Shown piece by piece: positions 38,394 to 51,300 of a stretch of 64,000 nt of DNA. Each line of letters starts with the position of its first letter. Position 1 is the first letter of the stretch. Source of the stretch: Oreocharis arfaki (taxonomy: Eukaryota > Chordata > Aves > Passeriformes > Paramythiidae); assembly GCA_013398015.1 (NCBI GenBank), contig VZRR01011618.1, forward strand, positions 124,001 to 188,000, read 5' to 3'. Under the pieces are notes generated by a model. The model saw only the letters and a list, made by a program, of their open reading frames with translations, had not been told where the DNA came from and made no database searches. Made by a program: the position numbers and the translations under genes.

Positions 38394-39203
38394 CTGAAGA
38401 AAAGTTAAATATAATTAGAAAGAGGGACAGGATTCTTTTATCTTTTCAGCTCAATATTGTGTTGGATGGAAGGAATTGCAGGTAATGGAAGAGAAGAAGC
38501 CAAGACATAAGGTTTTGCTGGTTAATCCTGGTGCATTCTACAGCTTACAGAAATACAGTTTATAGGTCATCCATGCAGCTAAGGCAGCTACATCTGTGTG
38601 CTGACAGAATAGTATTTTTCTCATTTAAATAAGAACTGTTCGATGTACAGTTTTTAAAATGTGTTCCTCTATTTATGTTCAGTTAGTATCTTCTGCATTT
38701 TTGGCTTTAAAGTCCTCATTCACTTCATCAGGGAAGCGCCATTCTGGTGGAGAACATTCCTGCAAGAAAACTGCAGGTACAACTACATAGCAGATTTAAC
38801 AGAAACATGACTATTTCTCTGAGCATTTTCTTTAATGAAGGAATTACACTGCCATGGTAGCATAAAGGAGATATGAACCTCAGCAAAGAGTGATAACAGC
38901 TGCTCAAGAATAACTTCATTTCTGTCCCTGGCAGCTTTCTAATAGGCTATTAAAAAAACCTAGTCAAAGGACAATAATACATGCAAACTGTGAAATGCCG
39001 TTCCCTGCATATTCCATTGCTCTTTGGATGACAAGGCTGTTTGCAACACAGCTTTAAACAATGCAGTTTTATGTATGATTTGCTGTTCCCTCCAGACCCT
39101 AAGGAAACTGCCTTTAGTCATGCATGACTCACACCCCACAGAGGAGAATATCCGAGATACACAGTCTTTCCCGCAACAAACACTGACAAACACCAACACA
39201 CAC
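38394..39203. other. KALRN intron (e1-e2)
   Basis: 810 bp phase-0 intron. The acceptor side on the minus strand is CTTCAG before AAGAGC. No repeat or second exon seen. Confidence 0.85.
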
Positions 39204-39487
39204 CTCATCTGCGCTGTCTCCTTGAGGAGTGGTTTCATCTCCAGTCTTTGGTGAGCCCAGGTCAAAGCTCTTCCTGCCATCTCGCACCTTCTTTTGTTTC
39301 TTGATGTGGCTCTCGGTTTTCCCGCTGTTCAGGCGGCGCACGGGACTGGTCAACCATTTCTTCAGGGTGTTGGTCGAGCGCTTGGGGCCCGGAGAGCTCT
39401 GGATGGAGTTGAGGGATGGCTGGGGCTGTAAGTTGGCCACTGAGTCAGACTTGCCCCCGTTGTCGTTGGAAGAGACTGAATACGCGT
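39204..39487 (-). CDS. KALRN: KALRN exon e1: Ser-rich/basic linker before GEF2
   Basis: Entry phase 1 (the first two bases finish an Asp codon), then 94 codons from AYSVSSNDNGGKSDS to TPQGDSADE. The acceptor is TTCCTTGCAG; the donor is GAG followed by GTGTGTG. The middle holds KKWLTSPVRRLNSGK, a basic Ser/Pro segment shared with Trio, then the lysine cluster KKQKKVRDGRKS. These look disordered and are likely phosphorylation or docking segments; that role is inference. In mammals this exon is the first one shared by full-length kalirin and the internally initiated Duet form, so the exon joined upstream depends on promoter choice. No upstream partner exon was recognised in this window. Confidence 0.95.
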
Positions 39488-41226
39488 CTGCAAGGAAACG
39501 GCGCAGGTGAGAGCTCATTCCAGCACCCCTCTGCTCCCCGGGGCACGTCGGGCGCTCGCAGCACTGAGCATGAGAACACAGCCTGCCTTGGGGAAAGGGT
39601 TTGTGACCTCTGGACTTTATGCAAACTTTATTGCACACCAGAGAGAGGAACATGCCCTTCAATGGGCATTTCCCACAATCTCACACACCTCTCTCATTTC
39701 CTACCACACTCTGTCCTTATGGAAGATTGCAGACAGTGAAGCTTTTTTTATTCAGGTTTTTTTTTTATGAAAGCCTGATTTTCACACTAGGTGCTGAATT
39801 TCTCAGCTTCTTCCCACAATTTCATTGTGAAATGCCAGGAAGAAAATAAGCACAAAAAGTAGATTTCTACAGGAGACCTGACAGCCACCAACACATTGTC
39901 AGGTTCCAATTCCATAATTGTTTCTCAGCTGTTCCCAGACCTCAATGACATGATTTAGTTAGACTACTTATTAACTTTTGAAGCACCTTAAAATTATCTC
40001 CTTTGCCTCTGAAAGCAATCTGCCAGAAGAATTCACACATTCCCTAGACCTAAGAAACTGGAATTAACAATTACAAAAGATGACAAACTGTTCAAACCAA
40101 AGGAAACTCTCAATAAGGAGATACAAGACAGTCTTAAAATTAAAAAGTAGTTTCATTATATGGAAGTAGGAGGTTCTGCTGAACTGCATCCAACCTCAGT
40201 TACTGATACACGTGTTCAGACTGGCACCCTAAAAAGGGCTGCAACCTTCCTTACTCCCCCCAAATGTAACAGACCAAAGATGTGCCAATGTCAGTAAGGC
40301 TTTAAAACCAAAACAAACGAGTTGCTCAAAGATTTCCCAATTGCCCTCAGGATCAAGTGCCCTGCTTTCAACTTTCTGAAACCATGGCAAGGCAACTCCC
40401 TCCCCTCCCCGGCAGGGACTGAGACGTTTAATCCTAAACAGTTTAAGATGAAGATACTTTATACAAAACTCAGGTGCTGCCACACTCCTGTAAGAAACAT
40501 CTCACGCTGTACATCAGAAGGGAGCCAACTGATGTTATTAAATATTTTTACATTGTTATCTCTAAATCCTTTATGTGTCCCAGCAAAAACCAAAAACCTG
40601 AGTTACAACACATGAAAATAGATTGGTGCATCCAGCTATTCTCAGTTCAGCCATAGATACCATTAGAGATGCTGGGTTGTACACATGTACACATGAGAGA
40701 GAGCTACTCTCATAGAGAACCATTACCTGTATTGTTTTAGAAGCCAGTTCCTGCTACCTGCATAAAGAGATCATATCCCCTCTGGGCAGAGCTGCTGCTT
40801 GCAGCTCTCTCTGCATGGAGCAGAGATTGCATCCTGCCTTGTCTGCCAGCTTACACAATGCAGACTATGAGAGTCAGAATGTTTTATAGCCATACATAGC
40901 ATCAGTCAGAAGTTGAACCAATAAGTTATTACATACCTGAGGTCAAAAGTTAAATTTTAGAACATACAGGAATAATTTTAACAAGCTAGAGAAAGTCAAA
41001 GTTCATTTCCCAGACAGGAAGAAAATCTCAATCATCTGCTCTTTGACAACAGGAGTGAGTGCAAGAGGAACTGGGAGGAGGATGGATTCCAGGTGGAGCT
41101 GATCCCAGGTGGAGCTGCTGGGGATTTTCTGACATTCCTCTGTAAGGGCAAAGTAGCAGTCTTATCTCCAAAAGGCCTGGGTTTAGCCAGCTCCTGCTGA
41201 TGTTATTTCACGTACACGAAGTAGCG
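39488..41226. other. Non-coding DNA upstream of e1
   Basis: Begins with the acceptor region of e1. A near-perfect short tandem of CCAGGTGGAGCTG occurs at 41089-41118. Otherwise AT-rich sequence without exon signatures. Confidence 0.7.
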
Positions 41227-41802
41227 CTAAATCAATGAGTGCAAGATAATGTTTGTCAGGAGCCAGCTTATCTCCCACTCAATAGGCTTTGGATAGCTCT
41301 CCCTCGCAGGCTCCACGTGATGCTCTGTGAGTTTATCAGCGCGCCTTGCGTCAGCAAAATTCAGGGTTTCACGATGGTGGGTTTGATTTTCCAAGTGCCC
41401 TCGCACCCCTGGCAGCACTGAAAGCCCTACAGGTGGTGAAGGAAGCTTGAGGGCTCCTGGCCAAGGGGCTTTGCTGAGAGGAGTGCCCACAGGTGCCCAT
41501 GCTCCTACTGCTGCTGCTGCAGGAGGATTAACTTTGGGAAATACTGCAGCAAAGGGAGCTGGGCTGCAGTCAGAAGGAAAAATGCTGGAAGCAATGGCTC
41601 TGTGGGGCTGCCACTCACGGGGATGATTTGGGGGAAGCAGCTGTATCACGGACTCGCTGCGTTTGATGGGGACTGGGCTCGGTGGGAGGTTGAGGAGAAC
41701 CAAGGATGAGCTGATCTCACCACATCTCAGCTGATGTACAGAGAGGTTTTTACTACAGCTTGTAAGAAATGTATCCAACCCCCCACCTCCAGTCGATGGC
41801 AC
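41227..41802 (-). other. Unassigned 191-codon open frame, Pro/Ala-rich
   Basis: A Met-initiated frame of 191 codons without a stop, longer than usual for local non-coding DNA, in a stretch richer in GC and CpG than its surroundings. It contains NLPPSPVPIKRSES and PKVNPPAAAAVGAWAPV, compositionally like disordered linkers. I see no known domain, no kalirin match and no convincing acceptor upstream. It could be a 5' exon of an unrecognised transcript, or chance in GC-rich DNA. It lies 1.7 kb upstream of e1 on the same strand. Confidence 0.2.
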
Positions 41803-44800
41803 CTTGCCAATTTAACTTTTGATAAGGGAAGGGAGCTGATAGCAGGCTAATGAAGCCTGAGACAACCCCAAGGGTTTGTTCCTGAGATGACAATCCTATC
41901 TCAGCCCGGTGGGCTCGAGGCAGGGCCAAATCCAGGAACCCCAATCCCTGTGAAGGGGCAGGGACCTCCCTTCCCAGCAGGGTCAGGCTCCTGCATTGCT
42001 GCCTCCCTCTCCTTTCCCCAGCAGCACAGCCGCAGCTGGGGCACGGACAGACACACAGCACCTCTCCTGCCATGGCACTCTTTGCTCAGCTGTCCTGGGG
42101 AAGTGATGGTCAGTAATCTCATCATTCCTAGGAAGGCAGCATGTGGGCAGAAACAGTCCCAGTCCCAAGCTGGCCCACAGCCCACCAATAATTCTGACAC
42201 CCAGAGCCAGGAACCCTCTGCAGACTGAACATCAGGGCTTCAGAAGCATCAGCCATGACAAAAGCCAACCCACAGCTTTCCAGAGGGAGGCTGTTACACC
42301 ATCCAACAATCTCACCTGAAAAAGGCTCTGGATTTTCCTGCTCAAGGTCATGCCTTTGGTGATGAAAAAGGCTGTTTACCAAAGGGTTACTAAACGCTGG
42401 TCATGCCATGCAACCCTATCAGATATGAAGTTCCCTTCTTTCTCCTTGTTTGCTGAACTGCCCTGGCTGAGCACAGTAAGGCATCTGGGACAGAGCCCAT
42501 ACTTTGCCTAGCCCATGCAGCCCAAGACTGGAAACATGGCCTTATCTTGCCTGGTAAGGCAGTCTCTGCTGGCTGGGGAATAGGCAGGGAGGTGGGAAGT
42601 GAAGCTAGCATGAATCTCCCTGCTCCACAGTCACCAGGAGAGCCCTTCGACATCGGGTGACTTATCTCTGCCCACACCCTGCATCGGTACAAAGCACTCC
42701 TATCTCATCATCCCAATTCCCACTGCTACCAGACATGCATTATCCAAAAGCCACGCTGAGAGTCCACACACAATACTCATAACCTTTTCTTCTTTTTCAA
42801 AGGAACTGCAAATTTGGATACATTTGTGAGCAAGTCACATTTTCCATTTGCCAGCCCTGCTGAGAATGATTTCCTTTGCGCATAAAGCAGGTCACATCGA
42901 CATGGCTGCACAGGCAGGACTGGGGCTCAAGGAAGAGCAGAGCTCACAAAATGAGAGAAAAAAACATGAAGCACGAAAAAATCTGCCAGGAAAGACCTTG
43001 CAGACAACCTCCCAGCCACGTGAGCTGGGCTTCTGTGGCACATATGTCTACAAACACATTAATCATGACACTTGATACTGGCCCGGGACCCAGACACCAG
43101 GTGGATTGAGCGGAAGAGGAGGACACGTTACCGTGCTCTTCTTGCAAAGCACTAGCACATAATGTGTTTTGCAAACTGAATTAGTAGAGCTCTTTGGAAA
43201 CAGTTTCCTTAAGCCAGAGAGCTTTTGGGAAAGATGTAGCAGCTCATTGCGTGATAAGTGAGGCAGCTGCTGCCGCCCGCAAGGACCAGCAGAGCAGCGG
43301 CTGTCCCCACACTGCAGTGGGTCTGCCCTGAGGAGCTGTCCTCCCACCAATGTCCCAGGATACAAGTCTAAAAAAAGGTATTTGGTGAAGTAAAATGGGT
43401 GTAGGGAGGTCAGCAGACTCGTGTGGCTAGATTGATTTCCTGGCCAAACCATTCATTCAGACAGAAGAAATGATGGTTTCCTAAGAAAACCTCCAAGAAA
43501 CGTCTGGCAAGAGGACTGTGAGAGATACTCAGCCAGACCAAAGGGCTTTAACATTCAGAGCTTTTGCATCGCTGCAGCCATGAAATGTTTGTTGTTGTTG
43601 GTCAAATGAACAGACATCTGTAAAAGCACAGCTCTTGCACTTGAAAAATAGAAGGTTCCAGTTCTGTGCAACCCTGGATGAAAAGAAAAATGAAAATCTC
43701 GCAGACCTGGTTTTAGAGGCACCGTAATATTCTCATTTGAGTCAGTAGGAATTACTGCTGGAACATATATACAAGGCATTTTATTTTTACCTCCCTGCTC
43801 CCCAGAGCACACGTGGGAGGGGGAGGTTTGTCTGAGCAGGCTCAGGCAGCACCAGATTCCTTTGCGGGACCTCAGATCTCTAACACGGAAAGGGAAAGGC
43901 GTCTCAGAGCAATTCCAAAGAAAACATCGTGCTTCTCTATTACACACATAATAATGACAGACCATAAAGGATAGGAAAGAATTATGTGTCCATAACCAGA
44001 AGATAATACAGAATGCAGCTATAAAAACAGGAGACTAGAGCAGGGCACAGTCTTGCTTTAAGTGAGGTGAATCCTCTTCTGATTTATCTATGGCTCCATT
44101 TACATCCCAGAAAAACAGCCTGAGAGAAAAGGATTTTTCCACAGAAGTCAAAGAAAATGAGCTTGAATGGGAAATCTGAAGTCCTACTAGCATGTGCATT
44201 TAAATCAACAGGGTTTTTTACAGAGATAATTCCACTTGTGAATGAAAGCCAATAATGACAATCTGACTGATGAGCACATAAATCAGCTCTGCTGTGCTCA
44301 ACAGAGCCCATTTTCCACATTTAGTGGTTCCTGTAAAATAACAGTGGTGACAACGACAGAATTTAATCAGATGTGGGTAAAAGACTAACTCAGTCTTTAC
44401 TTGAGTAAATTTCCGAAAGAACGGGAATCTCCATCCCAAAAAATCTTGGAAAGCAGGAATCATCTAGACTCATCCTTTGCACAAACAAAGCCTCTGTGTT
44501 AGTATTTCACCCTAAACAAACAAGAACCATCTAAACCATCAAAATGCACCCTCTCCTGCCCTTTCCAAGAGCACCTCCATGATCATCCATGCTGTAGGTT
44601 CCAGTTCACAGTTCTCAGCCTCTTGAAGCTTTACACTCTCCCTTGTGAAACGCTGCTTTGAGAGCCCCCTTGCATCAGCTCAAGGGATTCGGGACTAAAG
44701 CTCTACCTGATGGACACAAAGATGGCAGAATGAGGTATGAACACTGCTCCTTTATTCTCTTCCGTGCTTTTGTATTAAATGTCCAAAACATGCTCAGTGA

Positions 44801-47719
44801 AACATTTTTATTGGCACGAGTCAGGGTTACAAAACTTTGTGGCTTAGGCAGATGACAGTGATCTTGGTTTTAGTGTTAGAGCCCATTCTGCCTGTAAAAC
44901 CTGGGATGGATTTGCAAAAGTTTGGGAGGCAACAACATTTGGATAATACAAAGTCACTTTACAGCTACTCTACTGAAAACACTAGGTTTTAATAATGTAA
45001 ATAATGTATCTTACAACTTCTAATGTCAACAGATAAGCTGTCTCCTCAGACTTTGTCTCTGAAACAGGCTCTAGTGAAGAATGTAAGTGAACTAAAGGAA
45101 ATTTTCAGCGCCCATGTCAGAAAAAGACAGAGGACAACTGGCTTGAAAAGCCCTTTAGATTAGAAGTACATTCAACTTTCGCAATAGAATTGCAAAACGT
45201 GCCCTGGAGACTTCCACAGCTCCCCATCTGCTCCCAGCTCCACTCAGCTGCTCCACACGTGTCCAACCACAGACCTGCCCCGTGCTCCAGCTCGAGCTAA
45301 AAATGAGATGGGACTGTGTAGGAGAGAATTTCACACCAGAGGGTAAAGACACGTTCAAACTATGCCATTGAAATCTAAATGCAAATTTTGTTCAAAGATT
45401 CAAATGCTCTCCCTAACTTCATAATCTCCTGGAAATGAGCAAATGGAAAAGGTTCAAGTGAATTTTCTGTTTGTGTCTTGGGAGTATCATTTGAAGCTTC
45501 AAGCTGGAAGTAACATCAAAAGGTACAAATCAATCTGGCAGGATTCTCACAACTCCATTTACATGGATGAAATTACTTCTGTCCAAACTCAAGAATAATG
45601 GTATAGAGTTAAATATTTTATAAAAAAGTTTCTAGTCCAATAGAGAAAGCAGCAGATGCATTGGACAAACTTTCTGATCACTGCAATGTAAAACCTCAAA
45701 CTCTTTCTGTTTCACTGCCGAGCATGAAAACATGACTAACTTCCAAAAAGAACAAGGGAAAAAAAGGACTAGAATCTAAATTAATCACACAACATTCAGA
45801 ACACATTGTTTTGCTATCGAATAGCTGGCATTTCTCGGAAATATGAAAGAAGAGCTGCTTTGAGACAGAAAATGATGTGCAGAATTCCCTCTAACCACAC
45901 TGCAAAGCAGAGGATGCTCCTGAGGGATTTTGCATATGGGTTTTGCCTTTGGGAAACGGTCACCAATCTGTTGGCTTCAATATTCAGCTTTCTGATCATT
46001 ACTTCCAGGTTGAAACCCAATGTGAGGAAAACAAGCACTCACCCAGCTGGGGTGAGTAAACACTGTCACTTGGAGCCACTCACTTTTGTGGCAGGCAGCA
46101 GCTTCACCTCCTGCTCTCGGCAGTCAAGGAGCTGTGCACACTCTGCCCAAGGGCGATGCAGAGTGGGACACACCCCACAGGAGCCTCTTCCTTTCCATTA
46201 ACTACAGAGGGAGTCCGAGGAAATTATACCCTCAGCTAAATTTAGTTATTGTGAATCCCCTTCCCACATTGGAGTACGTTTCATACCAGGCCGATCTCGC
46301 AGCAGGGAATGATTAGCTGAAGTTAAGCATCTGTCAATTCACTTTAATGAGCAATAACTCGTGGCAACCCGCCATTAGGTTCAGTTGAATAGCTTTTATT
46401 TTTAGCTGGTGTTGCTCAGATGCAGCTTCCATCCAACATGTGCTGGGAAAGCTGACATCCCAAAGTAGTCTCCAGGTCTTCGCTGTGCCAGTCGGAGTGT
46501 CAGGGCTCAAGAGCTGCAGTTCCTGGAGGTCAGAGAAAAGTCACTGCAGTTCTGGGAAAGTTTCAAAGAGCTGAGATAAAACCAAAAGCCTGGAGAAACA
46601 GCACAGAGGCGCGTGGTCCCCAGAGACCTTGCAAGAAAAGTTACTGAAATCCTGAGAGCGTGCTGAATGAGTGAGCTGGGTCTCCAGGGAGAGAAACAGC
46701 ACAAGGGGAAGGCACAGAGAGAGAGAGCCTGCTGAAATAAAACATGACTTCAGTACTGTCCAAGAGTGCCTAGTGAGAGGAACAAATGCAGAAGTTCACT
46801 ATTTTATCTGCTGCTTCACACGGATGTAAGCTTTTATCAGAGGGCAAGGGGAAAAGAGCAAGATGAGTTCTCAGGTGAATATAGGACAGGGTCTCGTTTC
46901 CTACAGATGAGCATTTAACTCAGGAGCTGCTGCACATGAAGGCAGAACATCTCTTTGTGCCTCCAAAGAGACCCTCAGGAAAGTGTTTAACTCAGCCCTG
47001 TGACACCAAGCACTTGAAGAGCAGCTGAAACACCTGCAGTCCCTCCCTCTGGGTGTCCTGCTCCGAAACGCATTTCCACAGAACAGCTTACAACTGTTAT
47101 GGGTACATTAGAAGTACATCAAACTTCTGCAATGGAAACATCTCTGGTTGGAGGTTTGAGTCTTTTTGTCTCCATGAACCAGCCTAATCCATCCTGCTTC
47201 AGAGCCCCCACATAAGTCACTGTGAATTCACAACAAGAATAATAAGAGAACAAATATTCAGAGTGAATCCACCGACCTGTTAGTGAGATACTCCTAGCCA
47301 GCTCCTATCCTAAAATGCTGTGAGACAGGAGTCAAGGCAGGGCAGTAACATACCTTCAAGGGGACCTTGAAGCAACAGCTTTTTAGAATAGGCTTTTCCT
47401 GAATAAAAGGGTGTGGAAAAGCTCAGAAATAAAGCAGTTGCTCCACACAGCAAGGCTGGAGGCCAGATGCAGTATCTGTGCAGACTTGATTTCATTCACC
47501 CATTCTCTTGCCTCGAGTTTGTGCCCCGCACATGTCCCAGCCCAGCCCCGAGCACAGCGACAGCAAGTCCAACACATCTACTGGGAGTGCACGTCGGAGC
47601 AGCCTTCCCGTAATGCCTCACAGCTGGGTGAGCAGATTGCTGAAGCCAAGAGGCACGCATTTCTTTAGCAAAGAAAGGAAATAAAAAGTCAAGACTAACA
47701 AGATGCAGAAAGGGCATGC
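41803..47719. other. Non-coding DNA, no gene seen
   Basis: No kalirin exon, repeat family or RNA gene recognised. GC-rich patches around 41900-42200 and 43260-43340 have overlapping open frames on both strands and no clear splice borders. Confidence 0.65.
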
Positions 47720-48313
47720 TTTTTTTTTTTTTTGAACAAATCAACATTTATTTCAATGTAGTGAAACAACTCGTTGAAGCACTTCTCTCAGTTCTACTTT
47801 ACATTTTGTATTTACACTGTCCTCATTCTGTGACAAAAATAAAATAATCTCCGACCCTGAAGTTTCCAGAATGTGTTGCTAGCAGCAGAAATAACAAAGC
47901 CCCAAACACAAAGCAAAAATCCCCCTTGATATATTTTGATAGGAGATTTTTGCATGTTCCATAAAAAAAGTTTTAACCCTGAACCTTTACGAAAAGCTAT
48001 ATGGGATGACGAGGAGGAAAATGTCATGTTTGAAGCTGAACGAGAGCAGCATTTGCTGGCCTTTGCAAGTACACTGTTACTTTTAGCATAAGGAACTGTG
48101 AAATGCTTAGACACCCACATAGAAGCAGACTTTTTAACTTTGATCAAAGCAGTTCTGCTCTTCTGGGAGCGTAAGGGTACCAGAGTTGGCAAATGCCATC
48201 TATTATCCTGGATGTTGGGCACAAAAACAAACTTTATTACACATGGTTTCCAAGCAGCTGTTAGTAAAACACAAGCCTTATTCTTTCGTGAAGTGTCAAG
48301 GGTCAGCTTCATT
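47720..48313 (-). pseudogene. Possible processed retrocopy or unrecognised transcript 3' end
   Basis: On the minus strand the sequence ends with AATAAA (47747-47752), 13 nt, then 14 consecutive A (47733-47720), the layout of a reverse-transcribed polyadenylated RNA. A second AATAAA lies at 48233-48238. A frame of 166 codons (48312-47812) precedes the end but matches no family I know, contains no recognised domain and may be 3'UTR by chance. No clear target-site duplication was found. Alternative: a real terminal exon of an upstream KALRN isoform or another gene. Confidence 0.35.
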
Positions 48314-51300
48314 CAGCAGCTTCCAATTTGAGCTACTGTAAGAATTTTGAAGTAATTTCTCAGTTAAATGACATCATTGATAAGGTCAACTCTGCCTCAT
48401 ACTTAAAGTCAGCAACCTCTATGACAAGGTGGACCACTCTGCTAAATGGGGAGAGAGGAGGGAAGACAATGATATTTGAGTATCATATTTAGGTCTCCCT
48501 ATCTCAAAGGAAACTGTGGCTGTGTACCCAAACAATTCTCCATGGAAACAACAGAAGAGTATCAGTGACAAACTTGGAATTGGAAAAATAAAAAAAGCAA
48601 GAACAGAACCCAAAACTTTTTGAGATAGGAAGAAAAACTGCATGTTGAGAAAGAAGGGATCGGTCATTAAACTTTCCAGGCACACAGAGGGCTTGGAAAG
48701 CACAGAAAACAAGCAGAACAAACAAACACAACTGTGTGCATCTTAGCGTCAGCTTCTTTTGCCAAATGCAGTAGCTTCCAACATTCAGCAGCTGTCTCTT
48801 GCTTTCTAGTGCTGTGGAGTTCTCTTTGGTACTTGGAGGCTGTGAGGAGCTCCGGGCAAAGAGAATGTCTTTGTCCATTTACCAACCAATTCCAAAGGCG
48901 CTGATCTTGAATAACTTTACTAAGCAAGAGTGACACAGATGTCTAGGAAAGGGGACTTTTCTCTTAGTAAAGTTGTGGTAGGTGCAGTGGAAACCCAAGG
49001 CAATCTACATGCTTGTCAATTTGTGCCTAGGTAAGAACAGAGTCCTCCATGAACGTCTCTCATTTGTTCACTCTTAAATTATTCAGGCTCTGACAGCCCC
49101 TGAAAAGAAAAGAACGGAATAAGGATAAGTTGCAGGTGGCGCAGGGCAGGAGCGGACACCACGTAACCACCAAGAACAACGAGGTTGGGGTGTTTGACGA
49201 CAGACACACTGCAGCTGCAGCCTCCAGGGCTGGTGCCCAAAGCAGCTTCCTCCACACCCTCATCCTCCAGAAATACCAGCGGAAAATACAAGCTCACAGC
49301 AAAGGTACTGGTTGGGATGAATTAAAAGAAGTAATGAATGAAGTCAATGCAAGCAGCGGTTTGGAAATAAAACACACAGATAAGAACTGCTGGTGCTTGT
49401 GACGCTTTGCTCTTTGAACACAGCACAGGGAAATGGCTAAGCAGCTCGGAGACTTTTAACTGCACACTCAAGACTATCAGTTAGGCTTGTGGGAAGCTTT
49501 AATTCATTCAGCTTAAGTAGCAAAACCAGAACACCACTTGCTGTCCCATATAACAGGCTCACGCGATCTGCGTCTTGGTTTTTCATTTGACAGCTCGGCA
49601 GGGAGCAGCTCTGTGAGGAAGCTTCCCCGTGATGCCAGTCAACAAGTTTATCAAATTTCAGGTGACAAAGTCACTACTACACTCTATCTGCGTCAGCAAG
49701 AAAGATGGACAGGAACTTGAAGTCTCAGGGAGCATCTGCTACATGGGAACAGGAGAGATCTCTGCAGCACCCTGCCGAGGTCTCAGCCCTCTGAAGCTGT
49801 GCCAGTGCCTTGACCCAGACACCAGCCTTCCCAGTGAGGCTAGTCCTAAGAAACTGATTGTTTGTGACTTCTGAAGGGCTGCACAGAGCCACCCACAGCT
49901 TTTATGGTGTCTACATCATTGCTCCTTACCAGCAGCCTCCTTATGGAAAAAAAAATAAAAAATCTACATCCAGCTTTGCAGAGATGTGGAGAGGTGCCCT
50001 GCACAAATGGCTTCATTCCCTTCTGCATCACCGAGTCTCATCTCAAACAGCTGTAAAAATGCTCTACCAAGCAACATGTCTAATAAACTTTCATTACAAA
50101 AGTCATCTTCACTATTGCTGAGTGGCTGTTTTCTTTTGGCCCCATCTTTCAAAGGAATCAGGAAAAAGAAACACTTACTTGAACACAACAGCAAGGATTA
50201 GTCTAGTAGCAGAGGCTCTCTGATTCTAGAAAGGGTTGGTCGAATACAGGTGATCTGTTACTGCACTTTAAGATGTCTGATCAGAGATACCACCTGCCTC
50301 ATAGTTTAGTATCTCCAGGAAAAGTGACTGCAGTGAATATTCAGCCAGCATCAGCCTTTGGATGTTTGTCTTGCTGTAGGCTTATCTTAGACACACTGCC
50401 AGATCAAATTTTATGGTAACACAGCTCTGAGCAGCTACTGCCCTGCCATGAGCAGCCTGGAATGTTCAAGCCTGGGTAATTTCTCTGATACTAACACAAA
50501 GTCAAGTAAGATGCTGCTCTCTGCTCAGCACCTGCACCCTAGCAGGAGCTGTGCTCTGCTACTGGGGAGCAGAAGTTACCGCTAACATTCAAAGCATTTG
50601 CCTCCTTCTTGCCTAAAGCTATGATTTTCCTTCTGCTGTCCTAGAAAAAATCCCTGTTGATTAATATTTATTCCATTTCCTAAAGAAAGCTATTCAGCCT
50701 CCACATGCCTCAGCTGAGAGCGGTGTTTGAACATTGTGTTGATCCTCAGAGTTCAAACTGCAGAATGTACAAAGAATACTTTGAGGCACTTCACTGGTAT
50801 TCACTGTGAATCATCATTTTACATTGTACCACTCAGACACATTTGGATCTAAAATACATTTGCATTTCTAATTAAAACAGATTACCATTAGTAACTAAAG
50901 AATGTCTTAAATCAGAATCCCTAGGCCATAAAATCTAATTGCACGATGCTAAAACTGGATTTCAAAAGTATACATATTATACCCCCTGCAGGATTAATTA
51001 GGCAACATCTCTTCAAAAGAGTTCTCAAAAGTGTATTTATTCAGCATGCGGTGAAATTATACCGGTTGTGCAACACTTCCCATGGCCTGCCTTGGCTCAC
51101 GCTCCTGTGGCAGCAGAGAGCTGGGATCTTGTCCATCAGGGGTGCTCAGCATGGACAAATCGGATTCAGGACTGCAGTTGATGAGCAGGGGCACACACAG
51201 GAGCAGGAATGGCTGCTCTGGCCACAGCCAACTGGCACCCTGGAACAAGGTGATCTCGGACATGTGTGTGATGTGCTCCCCAGGACATGCAGGCCTACAA

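Larger units (their letters stand above)
8184..39487 (-). other. KALRN: KALRN (kalirin) gene, GEF2-SH3 part, 17 coding exons, both ends open
   Basis: Kalirin is a large neuronal Rho guanine-nucleotide exchange factor, paralogous to Trio, that controls actin in dendritic spines and growth cones. The full protein has a Sec14 domain, spectrin repeats, GEF1 (Rac/RhoG), SH3, GEF2 (RhoA), SH3, Ig, FnIII and a kinase. Only the stretch from the linker before GEF2 to just after the second SH3 is here. All 17 exons were placed by GT-AG borders, matched phases and an uninterrupted 731-codon frame. The peptide follows kalirin rather than Trio: the PH strand reads VFLFEQIVIFSELLRKGSL where Trio differs, and the linker keeps KISTSNGS and SSEESECDDLDPNTSME. 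I recognised it from memory of the family, not from a search. The 3' end continues past base 1; the 5' side depends on the promoter used. Confidence 0.96.

Noticed and set aside
8184..39487. Assignment to TRIO instead of KALRN
   Set aside because: Linker, PH and SH3 peptides follow kalirin; Trio has a Gly/Ser-rich linker after SPIEYQ that is absent here.
39416..39739. Plus-strand frames over e1
   Set aside because: Antisense shadow of exon e1; composition follows the real exon.
48504..48936. Two overlapping minus-strand frames (124 and 89 codons) upstream of the retrocopy-like end
   Set aside because: They overlap in different frames, show no known domain and no clear splice sites; kept only as part of the possible transcript.
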